Counted from the first letter of the stretch, positions 22,601 through 33,734 are shown. The stretch is DNA of 64,000 nt from Conchocele bisecta (GCA_029237695.1 CM055278.1:70671188-70735187); one strand, 5' to 3'. Translations and numbers: made by a program. Notes: a model not told the origin generated them from the letters alone.

Positions 22601-24429
22601 TTTGCCATGTACAATGTGCGTGTAATAACTGGGCTTATGTTGTATTGGTGGAAATACGTTTATGCGTGTCCTTTTTGCGGATTTAAATACACGTCCATTT
22701 TATGAGCAATGTTTTACTCATGTCACGCCATATTTGCCACAGACTATGCATGTGTGTGGTAGAGAACTTTGTGACTGCGTGTGCTGGTTTCGCTAGTGAA
22801 AAGACCCCTTTTGGGTATTACGGACGTCCACTATCCGTGCGCGGCCGAGTTTGTCCGCGTGTCAGTTGTTCACCAGATAAGGGACCTTCTGTAGGTGAAG
22901 CCAGTATATAGCGCAGACCATACCATGGTCTGCCCTGTTATGTATGCTACGGGTTAGCGTTTCAGCATAGCCTGGTACTGGCCAACACGGATATATCAGA
23001 TCCCATACTGGTGATGCTTTGTGTCGTGATATTTCGGTAAATGACCACGATATTTGAGTTTAGTATGTGCTACACTCTCATTTGAGTGTACATCCCGAGT
23101 ACCGATATGGACGGGTTTGGCGGGGCCAAATAGCGACCCTCGTATGTCGAGACCAGTCGAGTCCATTTCGCATTATGAGATCTGGGTCAATAGTGTGCAG
23201 ATTTATGGTAGGATGGTATTTATTCCGCGAGTGCTGTACACTAGTTTGGTTGAATTTATGGCGTGGGAACATATATTTATGCCAAATATAACCCACGGGT
23301 GAAATGGCAAAAGCCATGGTTTTGTAATATTTATGCTGAGATGTCGAACGAGGTAGGCATATTCATTATTCCGTGCGTGGATTCGCTGGTGCGTATATAA
23401 GCGATGTCTCGCAATGTGTTGTTGGGACACATATTTTCTGGTAGCTAAGCAGAAGGATAGTACTGTATTCACCAGTGACACGGAGGATTTTGGTATGTAC
23501 CTACAACATTTTATTTCAGCTGTGATTTGCCGTTGTTCGATTCCCGTTTTAGTCCGCTGTGCATCCTGTATGTCCGTCTGTGGGTATTTGTCCAGTAATT
23601 GGAGGCTCATTTCATTTTGTAGCCTCTTGAGATCGCTCCAGCGAGCCACATTGGATGTTTTGGTCCACTCGTTGAGGGCAGACCCCAGTCAGTGCAGATT
23701 ATCAGGTCGTCCGAGTGTCCGTACGTCTGTCTGGCGTAGTGTGTGTAGCAGCTCCGGGTACAGGCATGTATAGAGCAGTGTGTGATTGCTACATCGCGTT
23801 CAGCAGACAGTCACAGCCATAGTGAAGTGGAACACCAAACACATATATCATATTATTATACTACCACCGAGTTGAATGTCACCTGTGAAACTTTTCCCGG
23901 CGTCTTAGCCAACGTGATAATCGCCATTTGTATTATATCTGAACTTTACATCCGGTCTACCACTTCCGGTAGTACAACCAATGTATTCACCATGTATACT
24001 TTACATCCGGTCCACCACATCCGGGTTGCTACAGTCTAGTGATACCATAAGAACTTTACATCTGGTCCACCACTTCCGGACAAAATTATTCACGACCGTC
24101 TACCTTTGGAACTTTACTTCCGGTACCAGCTTCCGGAACATTATCGTTATTGACTACCATGTGATGTAACCACATCCGGCTTTGACTTTCACATTCAGAC
24201 TTTGGAAATAAATTGCATAGACAATACATATGTATACTTTGATAGTGTATGGTAATACTCCTATCATGGCATATCATGGCTAAGGTATTGTAGTAAGACT
24301 ACATATATTGTTTATGGATTAATCCACTTGAAGTTGGATAATAGCCATATTGGTAACTAGACCTCATACTGCGGGTGAGGCAGACCTTGGGACCTTGCAT
24401 ACTCGGAGGTTACCACTATCTATTGAGAT
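22601..24429. other. GC-elevated region of unknown nature
   Basis: 22,700-23,800 is richer in GC and CpG than most of the window, with several overlapping open frames on both strands. A minus-strand frame at 23501-23688 (containing RWSDLKRLQNEMSLQLLDKY) ends at a possible donor AG/GTACAT. None has a recognised domain, so I leave it as a possible exon cluster, LTR or promoter region. Confidence 0.3.
23935..24140 (+). repeat. Four irregular repeats of ACTTTACATCCGGTCCACCACTTCCGG type
   Basis: Units near 23943, 23999, 24053 and 24112 each pair 'actttac(a/t)tccgg' with 'accac(t/a)tccgg'. The cores ACATCCGG and ACTTCCGG resemble ETS-factor sites (GGAAGT on the other strand). Spacing is about 55-58 bp. 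Confidence 0.65.
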
Positions 24430-24670
24430 ACGCCAGCGCTGGGGTGGTAGCTCAGATGATTTGTCATTTGTCCCTCAATGTTCGTTCTGCCATGTTGTAC
24501 TTGTATGTTATTTCACTTTGATTAGCGATCATGAAAGTACTTGTACACCTGGCGTATCACTGGGGTAGCTCGGATGATTGTCATTTGTCCTCCAATGTTC
24601 GTTCTGCCATGTTGTACTTGTATGTTATTTCACTTTGATTAGCGATCATCAAAGTACTTGTACATTCATA
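24430..24670 (+). repeat. ~118-bp tandem duplication
   Basis: 'gtcatttgtcc(c)tccaatgttcg' through 'gatcat(g/c)aaagtacttgtac' is present twice with one or two differences. A recent duplication; no gene. Confidence 0.85.
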
Positions 24671-25086
24671 CTATTGTCCACTACGGGACCATTGATATAC
24701 CACATACTGAGTTTATTCGTCTATAGCTTTTAAGTTAAGTTAAAGTATAACAGTCGATTGACTTACAACCTTGTAATTGAATAGTATCATGCATCGTACA
24801 GTGATGTTCGCATATCAATGTATCATGTATTCCTGTATGCTCCCCATGTAATATAGTGTACATTATAAGTGATTAAGTGACTACGTGTATTTATCTACTC
24901 TAACCTATCCCTTACACTTCAACTGCAGTGTTACCACTTTTCGTTCGTCAGATCAAGCTATACTGGCCATAACATCATAGCAATTGAAGTATACTTGGTT
25001 CATATGATAATAGGGGGAGACAATTTGTCTCGATCATTCCTGACCTTGGTAATGACCTTGACAGTCCTGTTTGTTGAGTGATAAAT
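24671..25086. other. Spacer upstream of the LTR retrotransposon
   Basis: No coding signal. It includes 'cctgaccttggtaatgaccttgac' (in part) at ~25042. ACATA at 25087-25091 is the target duplication of the following element. Confidence 0.5.
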
Positions 25087-25091
25087 ACATA

Positions 25092-25356
25092 TGTTACATT
25101 ATGTCCATCAATGTCGTTATGCAACCACTCAGGTTGCAGTGACCAGTCACCCTGACCCCTGACCATGCTCCTTGTAGCATGGCACCTGCCAATCACAGCA
25201 GCCCCTTATCATGCTTATTAAGTCCCGCCCTCCCCATGTTACACATGTACAGAGTCAGTCTAGTAATAGCACTCAGAGAACATAGTACCAATTAAAAGAT
25301 AGAACACAACTAGTCGTTCAATTAATTGTATTCATCCACAATAGTGATATACAACA
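25092..25356 (+). repeat. 5' LTR
   Basis: 265 bp. Compared with the 3' LTR it has one extra A after 'tccatc' (near 25110) and lacks one A near 25350; I see no substitution. It should hold the promoter. 'aattaaaagat' near 25290 could serve as a polyadenylation signal. TG...CA ends are conserved. Confidence 0.97.
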
Positions 25357-25368
25357 TGGTGTCAGAGT
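25357..25368 (+). promoter_or_regulatory. Primer binding site, tRNA-Leu-like
   Basis: TGGTGTCAGA begins at the first base after the 5' LTR. It is complementary to the 3' end (...TCTGACACCA) of animal tRNA-Leu, by established tRNA sequence. Ten bases match before the pairing breaks. It primes minus-strand DNA synthesis. Confidence 0.75.
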
Positions 25369-25468
25369 AGAGGGATTACCAGTGTGAATTTGAACATTCC
25401 TGAATGGACATTTAGACAGTTAAATTCCATGCGAGCAGAATTTCAATCATTCACTTTACGTATACAGA

Positions 25469-26641
25469 ATGGATTTAAACGGTGTACCAACTCCATGTAT
25501 GGACTGGAATTGTACCAATCTACCTGAAGCGTGGAGAAAATTCCAGCAACACACTGACCTGATATTCAGAGGTCCATTGAAAGACAAGGGAGACGATGTG
25601 AAAATAACATACTTGCTGCTCTGGATCGGCGATAAAGGCAGAGACATCTTCGACACATTGTCTTTAAGTGAAGAGCAGAAGACAAACTTGAATGCCGTTT
25701 GCGGTGCCATCAAATTGCACATACAACCTAAGTGCAATCCAGTGTTTTCACGTTACAAGTTTAACAATGAAATTCAAGGAGAAAACACAGTGGAACAATT
25801 TCTCACAAAGTTGAAGCTATTAGCACAGGACTGCAACTATGCTGATCCAGACGAAATGATACGTGACAGAATTGTGTTCGGTATCAAATCGCAGAAAGTG
25901 AGAGAGCGGCTAATCACAGAAGGCGACAAACTCACGTTAGACAAGGCTACTCAGATATGCCAATCAATTGAGTATGCCCAGGAACAATTGCGCACTATGA
26001 ATCAACCAACACCATTAGGTGCCAACACCGACGTCAATGCGGTCCGGACAAGGATGCCACCACGACAGCCACGCAGGTATCCAGCTTCTCCAGCTCCGAC
26101 CTATGACAGACAGGCGCGTAACAAGCCACCAACATGGACACCCAATGGGAGCCCGCGATGCAGAAACTGTGGCCAAACACACAACAAAGAGCAGTGCCCA
26201 GCCAGAGGACAACAATGCCATTATTGTCAAAAGTGGAACCACTTCGCTAAAATGTGCCTTTCAAAATCTAAAAATGTCAATGATGTTCAAGCCATGGATA
26301 ATTGTGATCAGGATGTGTATGATCATAGTGAATTGGATGTGTATTCGGATGTATATGTGGATAGTGTTGAGTCCCGGATTATCAATGGACAGGTATATGC
26401 AGAGATACAGGTAGGCCCTACAAATTGTTTGATTAAATTCAAAGTTGACACAGGCGCTCAAGTCAACATCCTTCCCTACTCTGTATTTCAGAAACTGAAC
26501 ATCAAAGCTCCACTTCAAAAATCCAACACACAGCTATCCGCATACAATGGTAACTCACTTGACTTGTTAGGGTGCATCAAACTTCCCTGCCTACATCCAC
26601 GGTCTGGTCAAACGCACAATGTCGAGTTTCATGTAGTTTGA
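25469..26641 (+). CDS. gag-pro: gag-protease polyprotein
   Basis: 390 codons from the ATG at 25469, 112 bp after the LTR. Residues 1 to about 180 form a retrotransposon Gag (capsid-like) region. A Pro/Arg-rich linker leads to two zinc knuckles: CRNCGQTHNKEQC at 231-243 (CX2CX3HX4C, one residue short of canonical) and CHYCQKWNHFAKMC at 250-263 (canonical CX2CX4HX4C), which should bind RNA during packaging. The aspartic protease motif VDTGAQVNILP has its catalytic Asp at 327. The frame stops at 26639-26641, close to the protease end; the sequence typical of a gypsy protease-RT linker continues in shifted frames right after it. Gag-pro in one frame and pol in another can be a programmed frameshift, but here a homopolymer indel fits better because a second shift follows within ~25 bp. 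Confidence 0.9.
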   Translation: MDLNGVPTPCMDWNCTNLPEAWRKFQQHTDLIFRGPLKDKGDDVKITYLLLWIGDKGRDIFDTLSLSEEQKTNLNAVCGAIKLHIQPKCNPVFSRYKFNNEIQGENTVEQFLTKLKLLAQDCNYADPDEMIRDRIVFGIKSQKVRERLITEGDKLTLDKATQICQSIEYAQEQLRTMNQPTPLGANTDVNAVRTRMPPRQPRRYPASPAPTYDRQARNKPPTWTPNGSPRCRNCGQTHNKEQCPARGQQCHYCQKWNHFAKMCLSKSKNVNDVQAMDNCDQDVYDHSELDVYSDVYVDSVESRIINGQVYAEIQVGPTNCLIKFKVDTGAQVNILPYSVFQKLNIKAPLQKSNTQLSAYNGNSLDLLGCIKLPCLHPRSGQTHNVEFHVV

Positions 26642-27690
26642 TACAAAGTCACCTCCACTATTTGGTTGGCTTACAGTCAAGCATGCATTTCAAACTACTC
26701 AAACTCACATACTCAGTAGAAACTGGCAATTCACCCACTTTCTACACAAAACAATCTGTTCTACATGACCACTCTGAGGTATTTCAAGGTATTGGTCTCT
26801 TCCCAGGGGAGTGCACGATTCACTTAGAACCCAATTCAACACCTGTTATCCACCCACCAAGAAAAGTCCCTGTTGCGCTACACGATAGATGCAAGTCAGA
26901 ACTGAGTCGCATGAAAAAGTTAGGTGTCATTGCTAAGGTAAATGAACCGACTGAGTGGGTAAATTCTATGGTCATTGTGCAGAAAAAAGAAGGAAAGCTC
27001 AGAATTTGTTCTCGACCCGAAAGACTTGAACAAACGCATTCAACGTCCACACTACCCTATGAGGACTCTCGATGACACACTTCCGCAGCTCGCAGGTGCT
27101 AAATACTTCACAAAACTTGATGCACGGTCTGGCTACTGGTCTATTAAGCTGTCTGAACAATCATCGTTCCTCACAACATTCAATACCATGTTCGGTCGGT
27201 ACAGGTATCTGAGGCTTCCGTTCGGTTTGCGTTCATCGGGTGATGAGTTTCAACGGAAAATTGATGAATGCTTTGAAGGTCTCACAGGTGTTGTATCAAT
27301 TGTTGACGACATCTTGGTTTTCGGTAAGACTCGGGAAGAGCATGACAACAATCTCCAGGCTGTTTTGCAACGCTCATTGGAAAATGGTGTTCGCTTGAAT
27401 GAGGATAAACTCGAAGTTGGTGTCTCTGAGGTGACATATTTCGGTCATGTGTTGTCGGCAGAAGGGTTAAAACTTGATCCTGCGAAGGTTTCAGCTGTTA
27501 AGGACATGTTGCCCCCTACCAGCAAGGCCGAATTGGAGACCATTCTTGGTATGGTCACATATCTGTCCAGATTTGCCCCAAATTTATCTGAGATTACCAC
27601 TCCATTGCGCAAGGTATTGGCGAAAGATGTTGACTTTTCATGGGATAAACCACAAATTGACGCATTTCTCAAGGTCAAGGAGGATACTTA
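26642..27690 (+). pseudogene. pol: Reverse transcriptase segment of pol (frameshifted)
   Basis: The RT domain is read first in frame 1 (about 26660-27005, with 'PPRKVPVAL' and 'VNSMVIVQKK' of the fingers) and then in frame 2 (from about 27010, 'LDPKDLNKRIQRPHYP', 'FTKLDARSGYW', 'LPFGL', 'GHVLSAEGL'). The catalytic palm motif is IVDDILVF; the Asp-Asp pair lies at about 27305-27310, where Y(I/L)DD is usual in gypsy elements. The first catalytic Asp is in KLDARSGYW. Domains are complete and without internal stop apart from the frame changes near 26640, 26660, 27010 and 27680-27700. The end of the frame is TGA at 27722-27724. Confidence 0.9.
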
Positions 27691-28961
27691 CACAACACCC
27701 AGGTCCCGTGCTATCCTATTATGACCCACATGAGCCACTGACCCTGCAAGTGGATGCGAGTAAGTTTGGATTGGGTGCAATAATCATGCAAAATGGAAAG
27801 CCCATTGCCTATGCATCCAAATCGTTGACCCCTACTGAAACGAATTATGCCCAGATTGAAAAGGAAATGTTTGGAATTGTATTTGGCTGCAAACGCTTCC
27901 ATCACTATGTGTACGGCCGTAGAGTTCATGTCCAAACCGATCACCTGCCATTGGTCTCAATCCTAAAGAAATCCATTCATGTCGCCCCAGTCCGTTTGCA
28001 ACGAATGATGCTTCAATTGCAACGATATGACATTGACGTCACACATGTACCTGGCAAACAAATACCTGTTGCCGACACTCTGTCTCGTAAGTCACTCAGT
28101 GATACCTTCCCTGAACTTTCTGAAGGTATGGACATTCAGGTCAACATGGTCATGTCCAGCCTACCTGTTAGTGACAGAAAACTTGAAGAGATAAGGTCAC
28201 ACACTGAGCTAGATGAAAATCTATGTATTCTCAAACAAGTCATTCTTAATGGTTGGCCAGAAACCAGGGGCAAGTGTTCACCTCACATACTTGATTACTG
28301 GACATATAGGGATGAGTTATCATTCGTAGATGGTCTGATCATGAAAGGTCAGAAAATTGTCATGCCCAAAACATTAAGGTCGAAGATGCTCGAAGTTGTC
28401 CATACTGGTCACATGGGCACAGAAAAATGTTTAAAACGAGCCCGTGACGTTATGTATTGGCCGCGAATTTCTGTCGATATTACCAAGATGGTGTCCAATT
28501 GTAAAATTTGCTTAGAGCACAGGAACTGTAACCCAAAGGAACCCCTTATTTCCCATGACACGCCCAATTACCCCTGGCAAACTGTGGCCACAGATCTATT
28601 TACTTGGGACAACAAGAACTATCTGGTTGTTGTGGACTACTACAGTCGTTTCTTTGAAGTCAAGGAACTTCCGAGTCTAAAAAGCAGTGCTGTGATCAAC
28701 CGAATGAAGGGTATATTTGCCCGTTTTGGAATTTCTGAGAAGGTCCTGTCTGATAACGGCCCTTGTTACACATCTCAGGAATTTGCCAACTTTGCGAAAG
28801 AATGGGATTTCCATCACGTGACCACCAGCCCATATCATCATAAGTCCAATGGTCTAGCAGAGAAATATGTCCAAATATGCAAACGCATCTTGACAAAGGC
28901 TAAGGCCGATGGCAAGGACCCACTAATCAGCATTCTCGAGTTACAGAGTTACCCCTCTTGA
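27691..28961 (+). pseudogene. pol: RNase H and integrase segment of pol
   Basis: This long open frame (frame 3) starts where the RT frame is lost. RNase H: LQVDASKFGLGA (catalytic Asp near 27752), IEKEMFGIV and QTDHLPL (Asp near 27940), ending with the VADTLSRK motif near 28075. Integrase: an H-H-C-C zinc finger (HTGH at ~28401, CKIC near 28500), then catalytic residues in ATDLFTW (~28592), LSDNGPCY (~28751) and NGLAEKY (~28860), the D-D-E triad. The frame ends at a stop at 28959-28961, inside the region where integrases normally continue, so a shift lies near 28940-28955. Function of the encoded enzyme would be RNA removal and insertion of the cDNA. Confidence 0.92.
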
Positions 28962-29356
28962 CATCGGTTATTCTCCATCCCAGCTTCTCATGAGCCGACA
29001 GGTAAGACCAGTCCTACAGTATCCCAAACCAGCCCTAGTCTAGGCAATATCCCTAGCGTAGTTCAGGAGAAAATCCGCTCTAAGGGGGAAACAGAAGGTG
29101 AAATCTCACTATGACCAGACTGCTAAGACACAAAATTCCCCTGAATGTTGGTGATTCAGCACACATACAACAACATGACAAAACATGGAAACCAGCTGTA
29201 GTGACCGCGAAGCACAATAGCAGGTCATACACTGTTCGTACCCCAGCTGGTTCAGTGTACACCCGCAATAGGCAACACTTACTCAAATCAAAACAGCACA
29301 CAGCAGACATTGATGCACCAGATTTTGAAATACAGAGTGCCCCTGTGAAAATGTAG
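28962..29356 (+). pseudogene. Integrase C-terminal domain, detached by frameshifts
   Basis: After two or more frame changes between 28950 and 29110, the frame 29111-29356 encodes an SH3-like integrase C-terminal domain: GDSAHIQQHDKTWKPAVV, SRSYTVRTPAGSVYTRNRQHL. This pattern (W.PA.V...RSY.V.T..G..Y.RNR.HL) is typical of gypsy integrases in animals. Stops in the linking segment block a continuous polyprotein as written. TAG at 29354-29356 is a natural-looking end of pol. Confidence 0.85.
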
Positions 29357-29809
29357 AAACCTCACGAAGAAGCCCAAATCTCAGAGCAGGCTCCACCTCG
29401 TATCTCTGCAAAACCCACCGTTGATAATCAGGAACACAACTCTGATATGTACATAAAACTTAGGTCTGGAAGGCTGGTTAAGCCAAACAAATAACCCTTG
29501 TTTTATAGCTGTAGTAATTAATCTGTGCTAAAGACTAAAATAAGGTCAAGTATCCTGAACAAGAAACTCCATGGAACTATTGTGTTGCAGGAAATGTACT
29601 GACCACATGTGGCATTAAGGACAGTAGACATTGATTCATTAGGTGGTCAGCTAGTAATAAACAATTTGACATGCTATTAAACTGTCATCTTATCAGAAAG
29701 CAACACATAAAGGATTTCAGTAATTATTTGTTTATGAACCTTAAACTTAAACTCACCAGTGCTAATTTCAATTTGAAAGCCATAAGTTTGTTGTTGTTTG
29801 CTTTCTGTT
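29357..29809 (+). other. Non-coding 3' region of the retrotransposon
   Basis: About 450 bp between the end of pol and the purine tract. Only fragments of open frame (up to ~29490, 'YIKLRSGRLVKPNK', resembling a pol tail) are visible. No env-like gene. Confidence 0.7.
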
Positions 29810-29820
29810 AAGAAGGGAGA
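29810..29820 (+). promoter_or_regulatory. Polypurine tract
   Basis: AAGAAGGGAGA lies directly against the 3' LTR. All-purine run at the expected place for plus-strand DNA priming. Confidence 0.9.
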
Positions 29821-30085
29821 TGTTACATTATGTCCATCATGTCGTTATGCAACCACTCAGGTTGCAGTGACCAGTCACCCTGACCCCTGACCATGCTCCT
29901 TGTAGCATGGCACCTGCCAATCACAGCAGCCCCTTATCATGCTTATTAAGTCCCGCCCTCCCCATGTTACACATGTACAGAGTCAGTCTAGTAATAGCAC
30001 TCAGAGAACATAGTACCAATTAAAAGATAGAACACAACTAGTCGTTCAATTAATTGTATTCATCCACAATAGTGATAATACAACA
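29821..30085 (+). repeat. 3' LTR
   Basis: 265 bp, matching the 5' LTR except for two one-base indels (near 29839 and 30078). The right target duplication ACATA follows at 30086-30090. Confidence 0.97.
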
Positions 30086-30090
30086 ACATA

Positions 30091-30354
30091 TACATACTTG
30101 TTAATATTGTAATGTCAGAAACGTTTAATGTCTGGCTATTAGCCCTGTTGTAAAAAGTTAGAATATAATGTGACCGAGTCTCTGAATTAAGTTCCTCAAT
30201 GTGAAATGATTCAGGATCCGTAGCTTAACAGTACATGAGCTGATTGGCTCAAAGTCAAACGGACTAATTTCATTTTCGCATTTTATCTCATTGAATAGCC
30301 CGAATGGGCGTACTAGTTTTGACCCTATGCATACTAGTTATCGGGCACTACCAA
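30091..30354. other. Sequence between the gypsy element and the LINE fragment
   Basis: No gene seen. It may include more of the old LINE upstream of its recognisable RT part. Confidence 0.4.
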
Positions 30355-31000
30355 GTGTATCTGAACCTCTCTTCACCGATAACAACCATGTATATATATC
30401 GGGTTCGTGATGTTATAGCCAAGTCCAAGCGGGGGAAGGCCTGTGGATTAGACGATATAATCATTGTAAGTGTATCGTGTCTGCATATTTTGTTCAATGT
30501 TTATTTTACCCGGAGTAAAATGATCACGGAATGGGTTAAAAGCATTATTAACCCAATTCCAAAGTCCAGCACGGCTAACCCGTGGGATCCGCTGTCATAT
30601 CGTGGCAGTTCATTAACAAGTTGTATGTATAAACTGTATTGTTTTATTCTGAACAAGAGCCTGTCGAAGTGGACCGAAAATAATGATAAAATCGGATATG
30701 AACAGAATGGATTCAGAAAACATCGTAGTACTACTTACCATGTGTCGTCCCTTACAGATATCATAGATACTAGGTAAAAGAAGAAACTGTCTATTTCTGT
30801 GCATTCATTGGTTTTAAGAAAGCATATGAGTTGATTGACTGAAGCACACTACTGTTGGTATTAACGAGAACATGTTAGGTGCCGTTAAATCACGATATGC
30901 TGGTGTATCGTCATTTGTCCGACTTAACGGTCTACGAACCGAGTACGTTGATGTACACTGTGGATTATGTCAGGACTGTTCTCTGTCACCTATTATTGTA
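30355..31000 (+). pseudogene. Non-LTR retrotransposon (LINE) reverse transcriptase, fragment 1
   Basis: The frame to 30777 carries typical LINE RT blocks: KRGKACGLDDI, INPIPKSS, DPLSYRGSSLTSCMYKLYC and EQNGFRKHRSTTYHVSSL. A stop and frame changes follow, then AFIGFKKAYE (~30808), where the catalytic Asp of the usual F.DF.KAYD block has become Gly, and NGLRTEYVDVHCGLCQDCSLSPII (in part) up to ~30995. The frame is lost at 31001, where an unrelated repeat complex begins. The match resumes at 34761. Dead copy; the clade (Jockey/I-like) is a guess. Confidence 0.85.
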
Positions 31001-31059
31001 TCCCCCGGACTACGTCGGGGGATACTATGGATTTGACAGTGCGCCGCATCCGCGTCCGC

Positions 31060-31545
31060 GTCCGCGTCCGCGTCCGCACACTTCTTGTCCGGAGCATAAC
31101 TCGAACACCCTTTGGAATATTTTCATGAAACTTCACACATGCATAGACCACGACCCGAAGGTGTGTCGCGCACAAGAATGACAACTCTTGCATAGCTAAT
31201 TTTTGAGTTATCTCCCTTTTTTGTTTCGCGCACTGATTGACCATAACTCGACCACCCTTTGGAATATTTTTATGAAACTTCAAACATTCAATTAGACCAC
31301 GAACCGAAGGTGTGTCGTGCACAAGAATGACAACTCTTGCATAGCTAATTTTTGAGTTATCTCCCTTTTTTGTTTTCGTGCACTAATTTCCTGTCCGGAG
31401 CATAACTCGACCACCCTTTGGAATATTTTCATGAAACTTCACACATGCATAGACCACGACCCGGAGGTGTGTCGCGCACAAGAATGACAACTCTTGCGTA
31501 GCTAATTTTTTTTTAGTTATCTCCCTTTTTGTTTTGCGCACTCTA
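31060..31545 (+). repeat. 145-160-bp tandem array, left part
   Basis: 'cataactcgaacaccctttgg' recurs at about 31096, 31241 and 31401, each unit followed by 'aagaatgacaactcttgc' and 'gagttatctccctttt'. It is preceded by a CGCGTC hexamer run (31047-31076). Matching units occur at 34375-34690. Confidence 0.85.
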
Positions 31546-31719
31546 CAAACTGGACAATAATGCATGAAGACCCGTTTTCTCGTGTGCTCTGTACACCTTA
31601 CCTGTAGAGAGAACAATATACACTGGGAGAACCATTCACCTGTGCATGTGCTAGCATGTGCTAGCATGTTCTAGCATGTGCTAGCATGTGTAAATGTCCA
31701 GTCTTGACCACTCTTGACC

Positions 31720-33480
31720 ACAGGTAATTTATACAGGTAAATTACTATATTGGATATTACATTTCCGTAAACTGTGTTGAAAATATTGTGGCATTATGTG
31801 GACCTGTGCCTATATATGTAGATAAATGTAGGACTATTAAAAAAAAAATTCTGGGCTCCAGTAGCAAGCATTATTATTTTTAATTTTTAAACTCTTTTTT
31901 TCCATTTTTTTTTAAAATTTTTTTTTCAAATTCTTTTTCAATTTTTGTCTAGTAGCATACGGTCGTAAGTGCTATATACAGACTATTCACCTGTGCATGT
32001 GCTAGCATGTGCAACTGACCACTGACCACTTACAGGTAATTTATACAGGTAAATGATTATATTACATTTCCGTAAACTGTGTTGAAAATATTGTTGCAAT
32101 ATGTGGACCTGTGCATATATGATATGTAGATAAATAGAGGACTATTAAAAAACATTCTGGACCCCAGTAGGGAGCATTATTTTTTTATTTTTTTTAAATT
32201 TAATTTTTTTTTTCCATTTTTTTTTTTACATTCTTTTTCATTTTTTGTCGCGCCCGCTTGCGGAAAGCGCGATAAAGTCGGCACTTTGGCGTACGTACGT
32301 GTGTCCGGTTAAAGATTTTGGCTAAGTTTTTTGGTTAAAGTTTTTGGTTAAGTTTTTTGGTTAAGTTTTTTTGTTAAAGTTTTTGGTTAAGTTTTTTGGT
32401 TAAATTTGTTCGTTATACTATATCTCTGCAACTGCTTTGTGCCCATTACCTTTGAAACTTCACATGGGTGTTTATCATCATCTATATTTTCATTTCTACC
32501 CCCTTCCGTGCGGCCCCTGTGCCCAATGTCAAGGTCAAATTACTTTGAAGTTTTTGGTTAAGTTTTTTGGTTAAAGTTTTTGGTTAAGTTTTTTGGTTAA
32601 TTTTTTTCGTTATACTATATCTCTGCAACTGCTTTGCCCATTACCTTGAAACTTCACATGGGTGTTTATCATCATCTATATTTTCATTCTACCCCCCTCC
32701 CGTGCGGCCCCTGTGCCCAATTTCAAGGTCAAATTACTTCGAAGTTTTTGGTTAAGTTTTCTGGTTAAAAGATTTTGGTTAAGTTTTAAGTTTTTTGGTT
32801 AAGGTTTTTCGTTATACTATATCTCTGCAACTGCTTTGCCCATTACCTTGAAACTTCACATGGGTGTTTATCATCATCTATATTTTCATTCTACCCCCCT
32901 CCCGTGCGGTGTGCCCAATGTCAAGGTCAAATTACTTTGAAGTTTTTGGTTAAAGTTTTTTTCGCGTCCGCTTGCGGAAAGCGCGATATAGTCGGCACTT
33001 CGTCGTACGTACGCACGTGTGTCCGGTTAAAGTTTTTGCTTAAGTTTTTTTGTTAAAGTTTTTCGTTATACTATATCTTTTTTTTTAGTGTCCACAAGGC
33101 GCGACATGCAGGCCGCGGCCATCTAGTTAACAGACCACTAACTTATTACAGGTAATTTATACAGGTACATTATTTCATTTCCGTAAACTGTGTTCACAAT
33201 ATTGTGGCAGTATGTGGACCTGTGCAGATATATGCAGATAAATATAGGATTATTAAGAACAATTCTGGGCTCCAGTAGCGAGCATTATTTAAAAAAAAAT
33301 AATAATTTGTGGACCTGTGCAGATATATGTATTTAAATATAGGACTATTAAAACAAAATTCTGGGCTCCAGTAGCAAGCATTATTATTTTCAATTTTTAA
33401 ACTTTTTTTTTCCAATTTCTTTTTTCATTTTCTTTTTTACAAATTCTTTTTCAAGTTTTTCTAGTAGCATAAGGTCGTAA
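31720..33480 (+). repeat. Nested dispersed units: 'acaggtaatttatacagg' blocks and GTTAAGTTTTTTGG arrays
   Basis: A ~300-bp unit (acaggtaatttatacaggta ... ttctgggctccagtagc plus T-rich tail) recurs at about 31723, 32033, 33148 and, partially, 33310. Between copies, 32245-33110 holds a ~200-bp tandem array with landmark 'gttatactatatctctgcaa' at 32412, 32608, 32811 and (short) 33065, each preceded by runs of 'gttaagttttttg' and containing 'caaggtcaaattact'. It begins with 'gtcgcgcccgcttgcgg', shared with 18.3 kb. Confidence 0.8.
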
Positions 33481-33512
33481 GTGCTATATACAGACTATTA
33501 TCATATAATAAA

Positions 33513-33578
33513 ACAATTATTGACTAGTGAGCCATAGAATATAATCTGATATTCTATGGCTCGCTAGTCAATAATTGT
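33513..33578. repeat. 30-bp-arm hairpin
   Basis: 'acaattattgactagtgagc' and its complement 'gctcgctagtcaataattgt' are separated by a short AT loop; only one or two mismatches. Possibly a minimal foldback MITE. Confidence 0.8.
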
Positions 33579-33734
33579 ATAATATGTTCGGGCCAGTGAA
33601 AATTGCTTTCGGGCCCAGGCTCGAGGTCAAGGCGGGACAAGGCGAGGCATTTGATTCCGCGGAATTCTTGTTTACTTATCTCCCTTTGTTGTTTCGTGCT
33701 CTGATTTTGTATCCAGAGCATAACTCGAACACCC

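Larger units (their letters stand above)
25092..30085 (+). mobile_element. Complete Ty3/gypsy LTR retrotransposon
   Basis: 4,994 bp bounded by 265-bp LTRs that start TGTTACATTA and end ATACAACA (TGTT...AACA inverted ends), inside a 5-bp target duplication ACATA (25087-25091 and 30086-30090). Order: LTR, primer site, gag with two zinc knuckles, aspartic protease, reverse transcriptase, RNase H, integrase with zinc finger and DDE, purine tract, LTR. RT before integrase makes it Ty3/gypsy. No env-like ORF follows integrase. The reading frame is broken at several places by one-base shifts although the domains are well preserved and the LTRs have no substitutions between them, so this is either a very recent copy or an intact one carrying assembly indels. 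Confidence 0.97.

Noticed and set aside
22702..22911. 69-codon plus-strand frame in the GC-rich region
   Set aside because: No recognised domain and competing frames on the other strand; kept only as a note on the region.
29357..29809. An env-like third ORF in the LTR retrotransposon
   Set aside because: The 450 bp after integrase hold only short frames, with no signal peptide or membrane segment.
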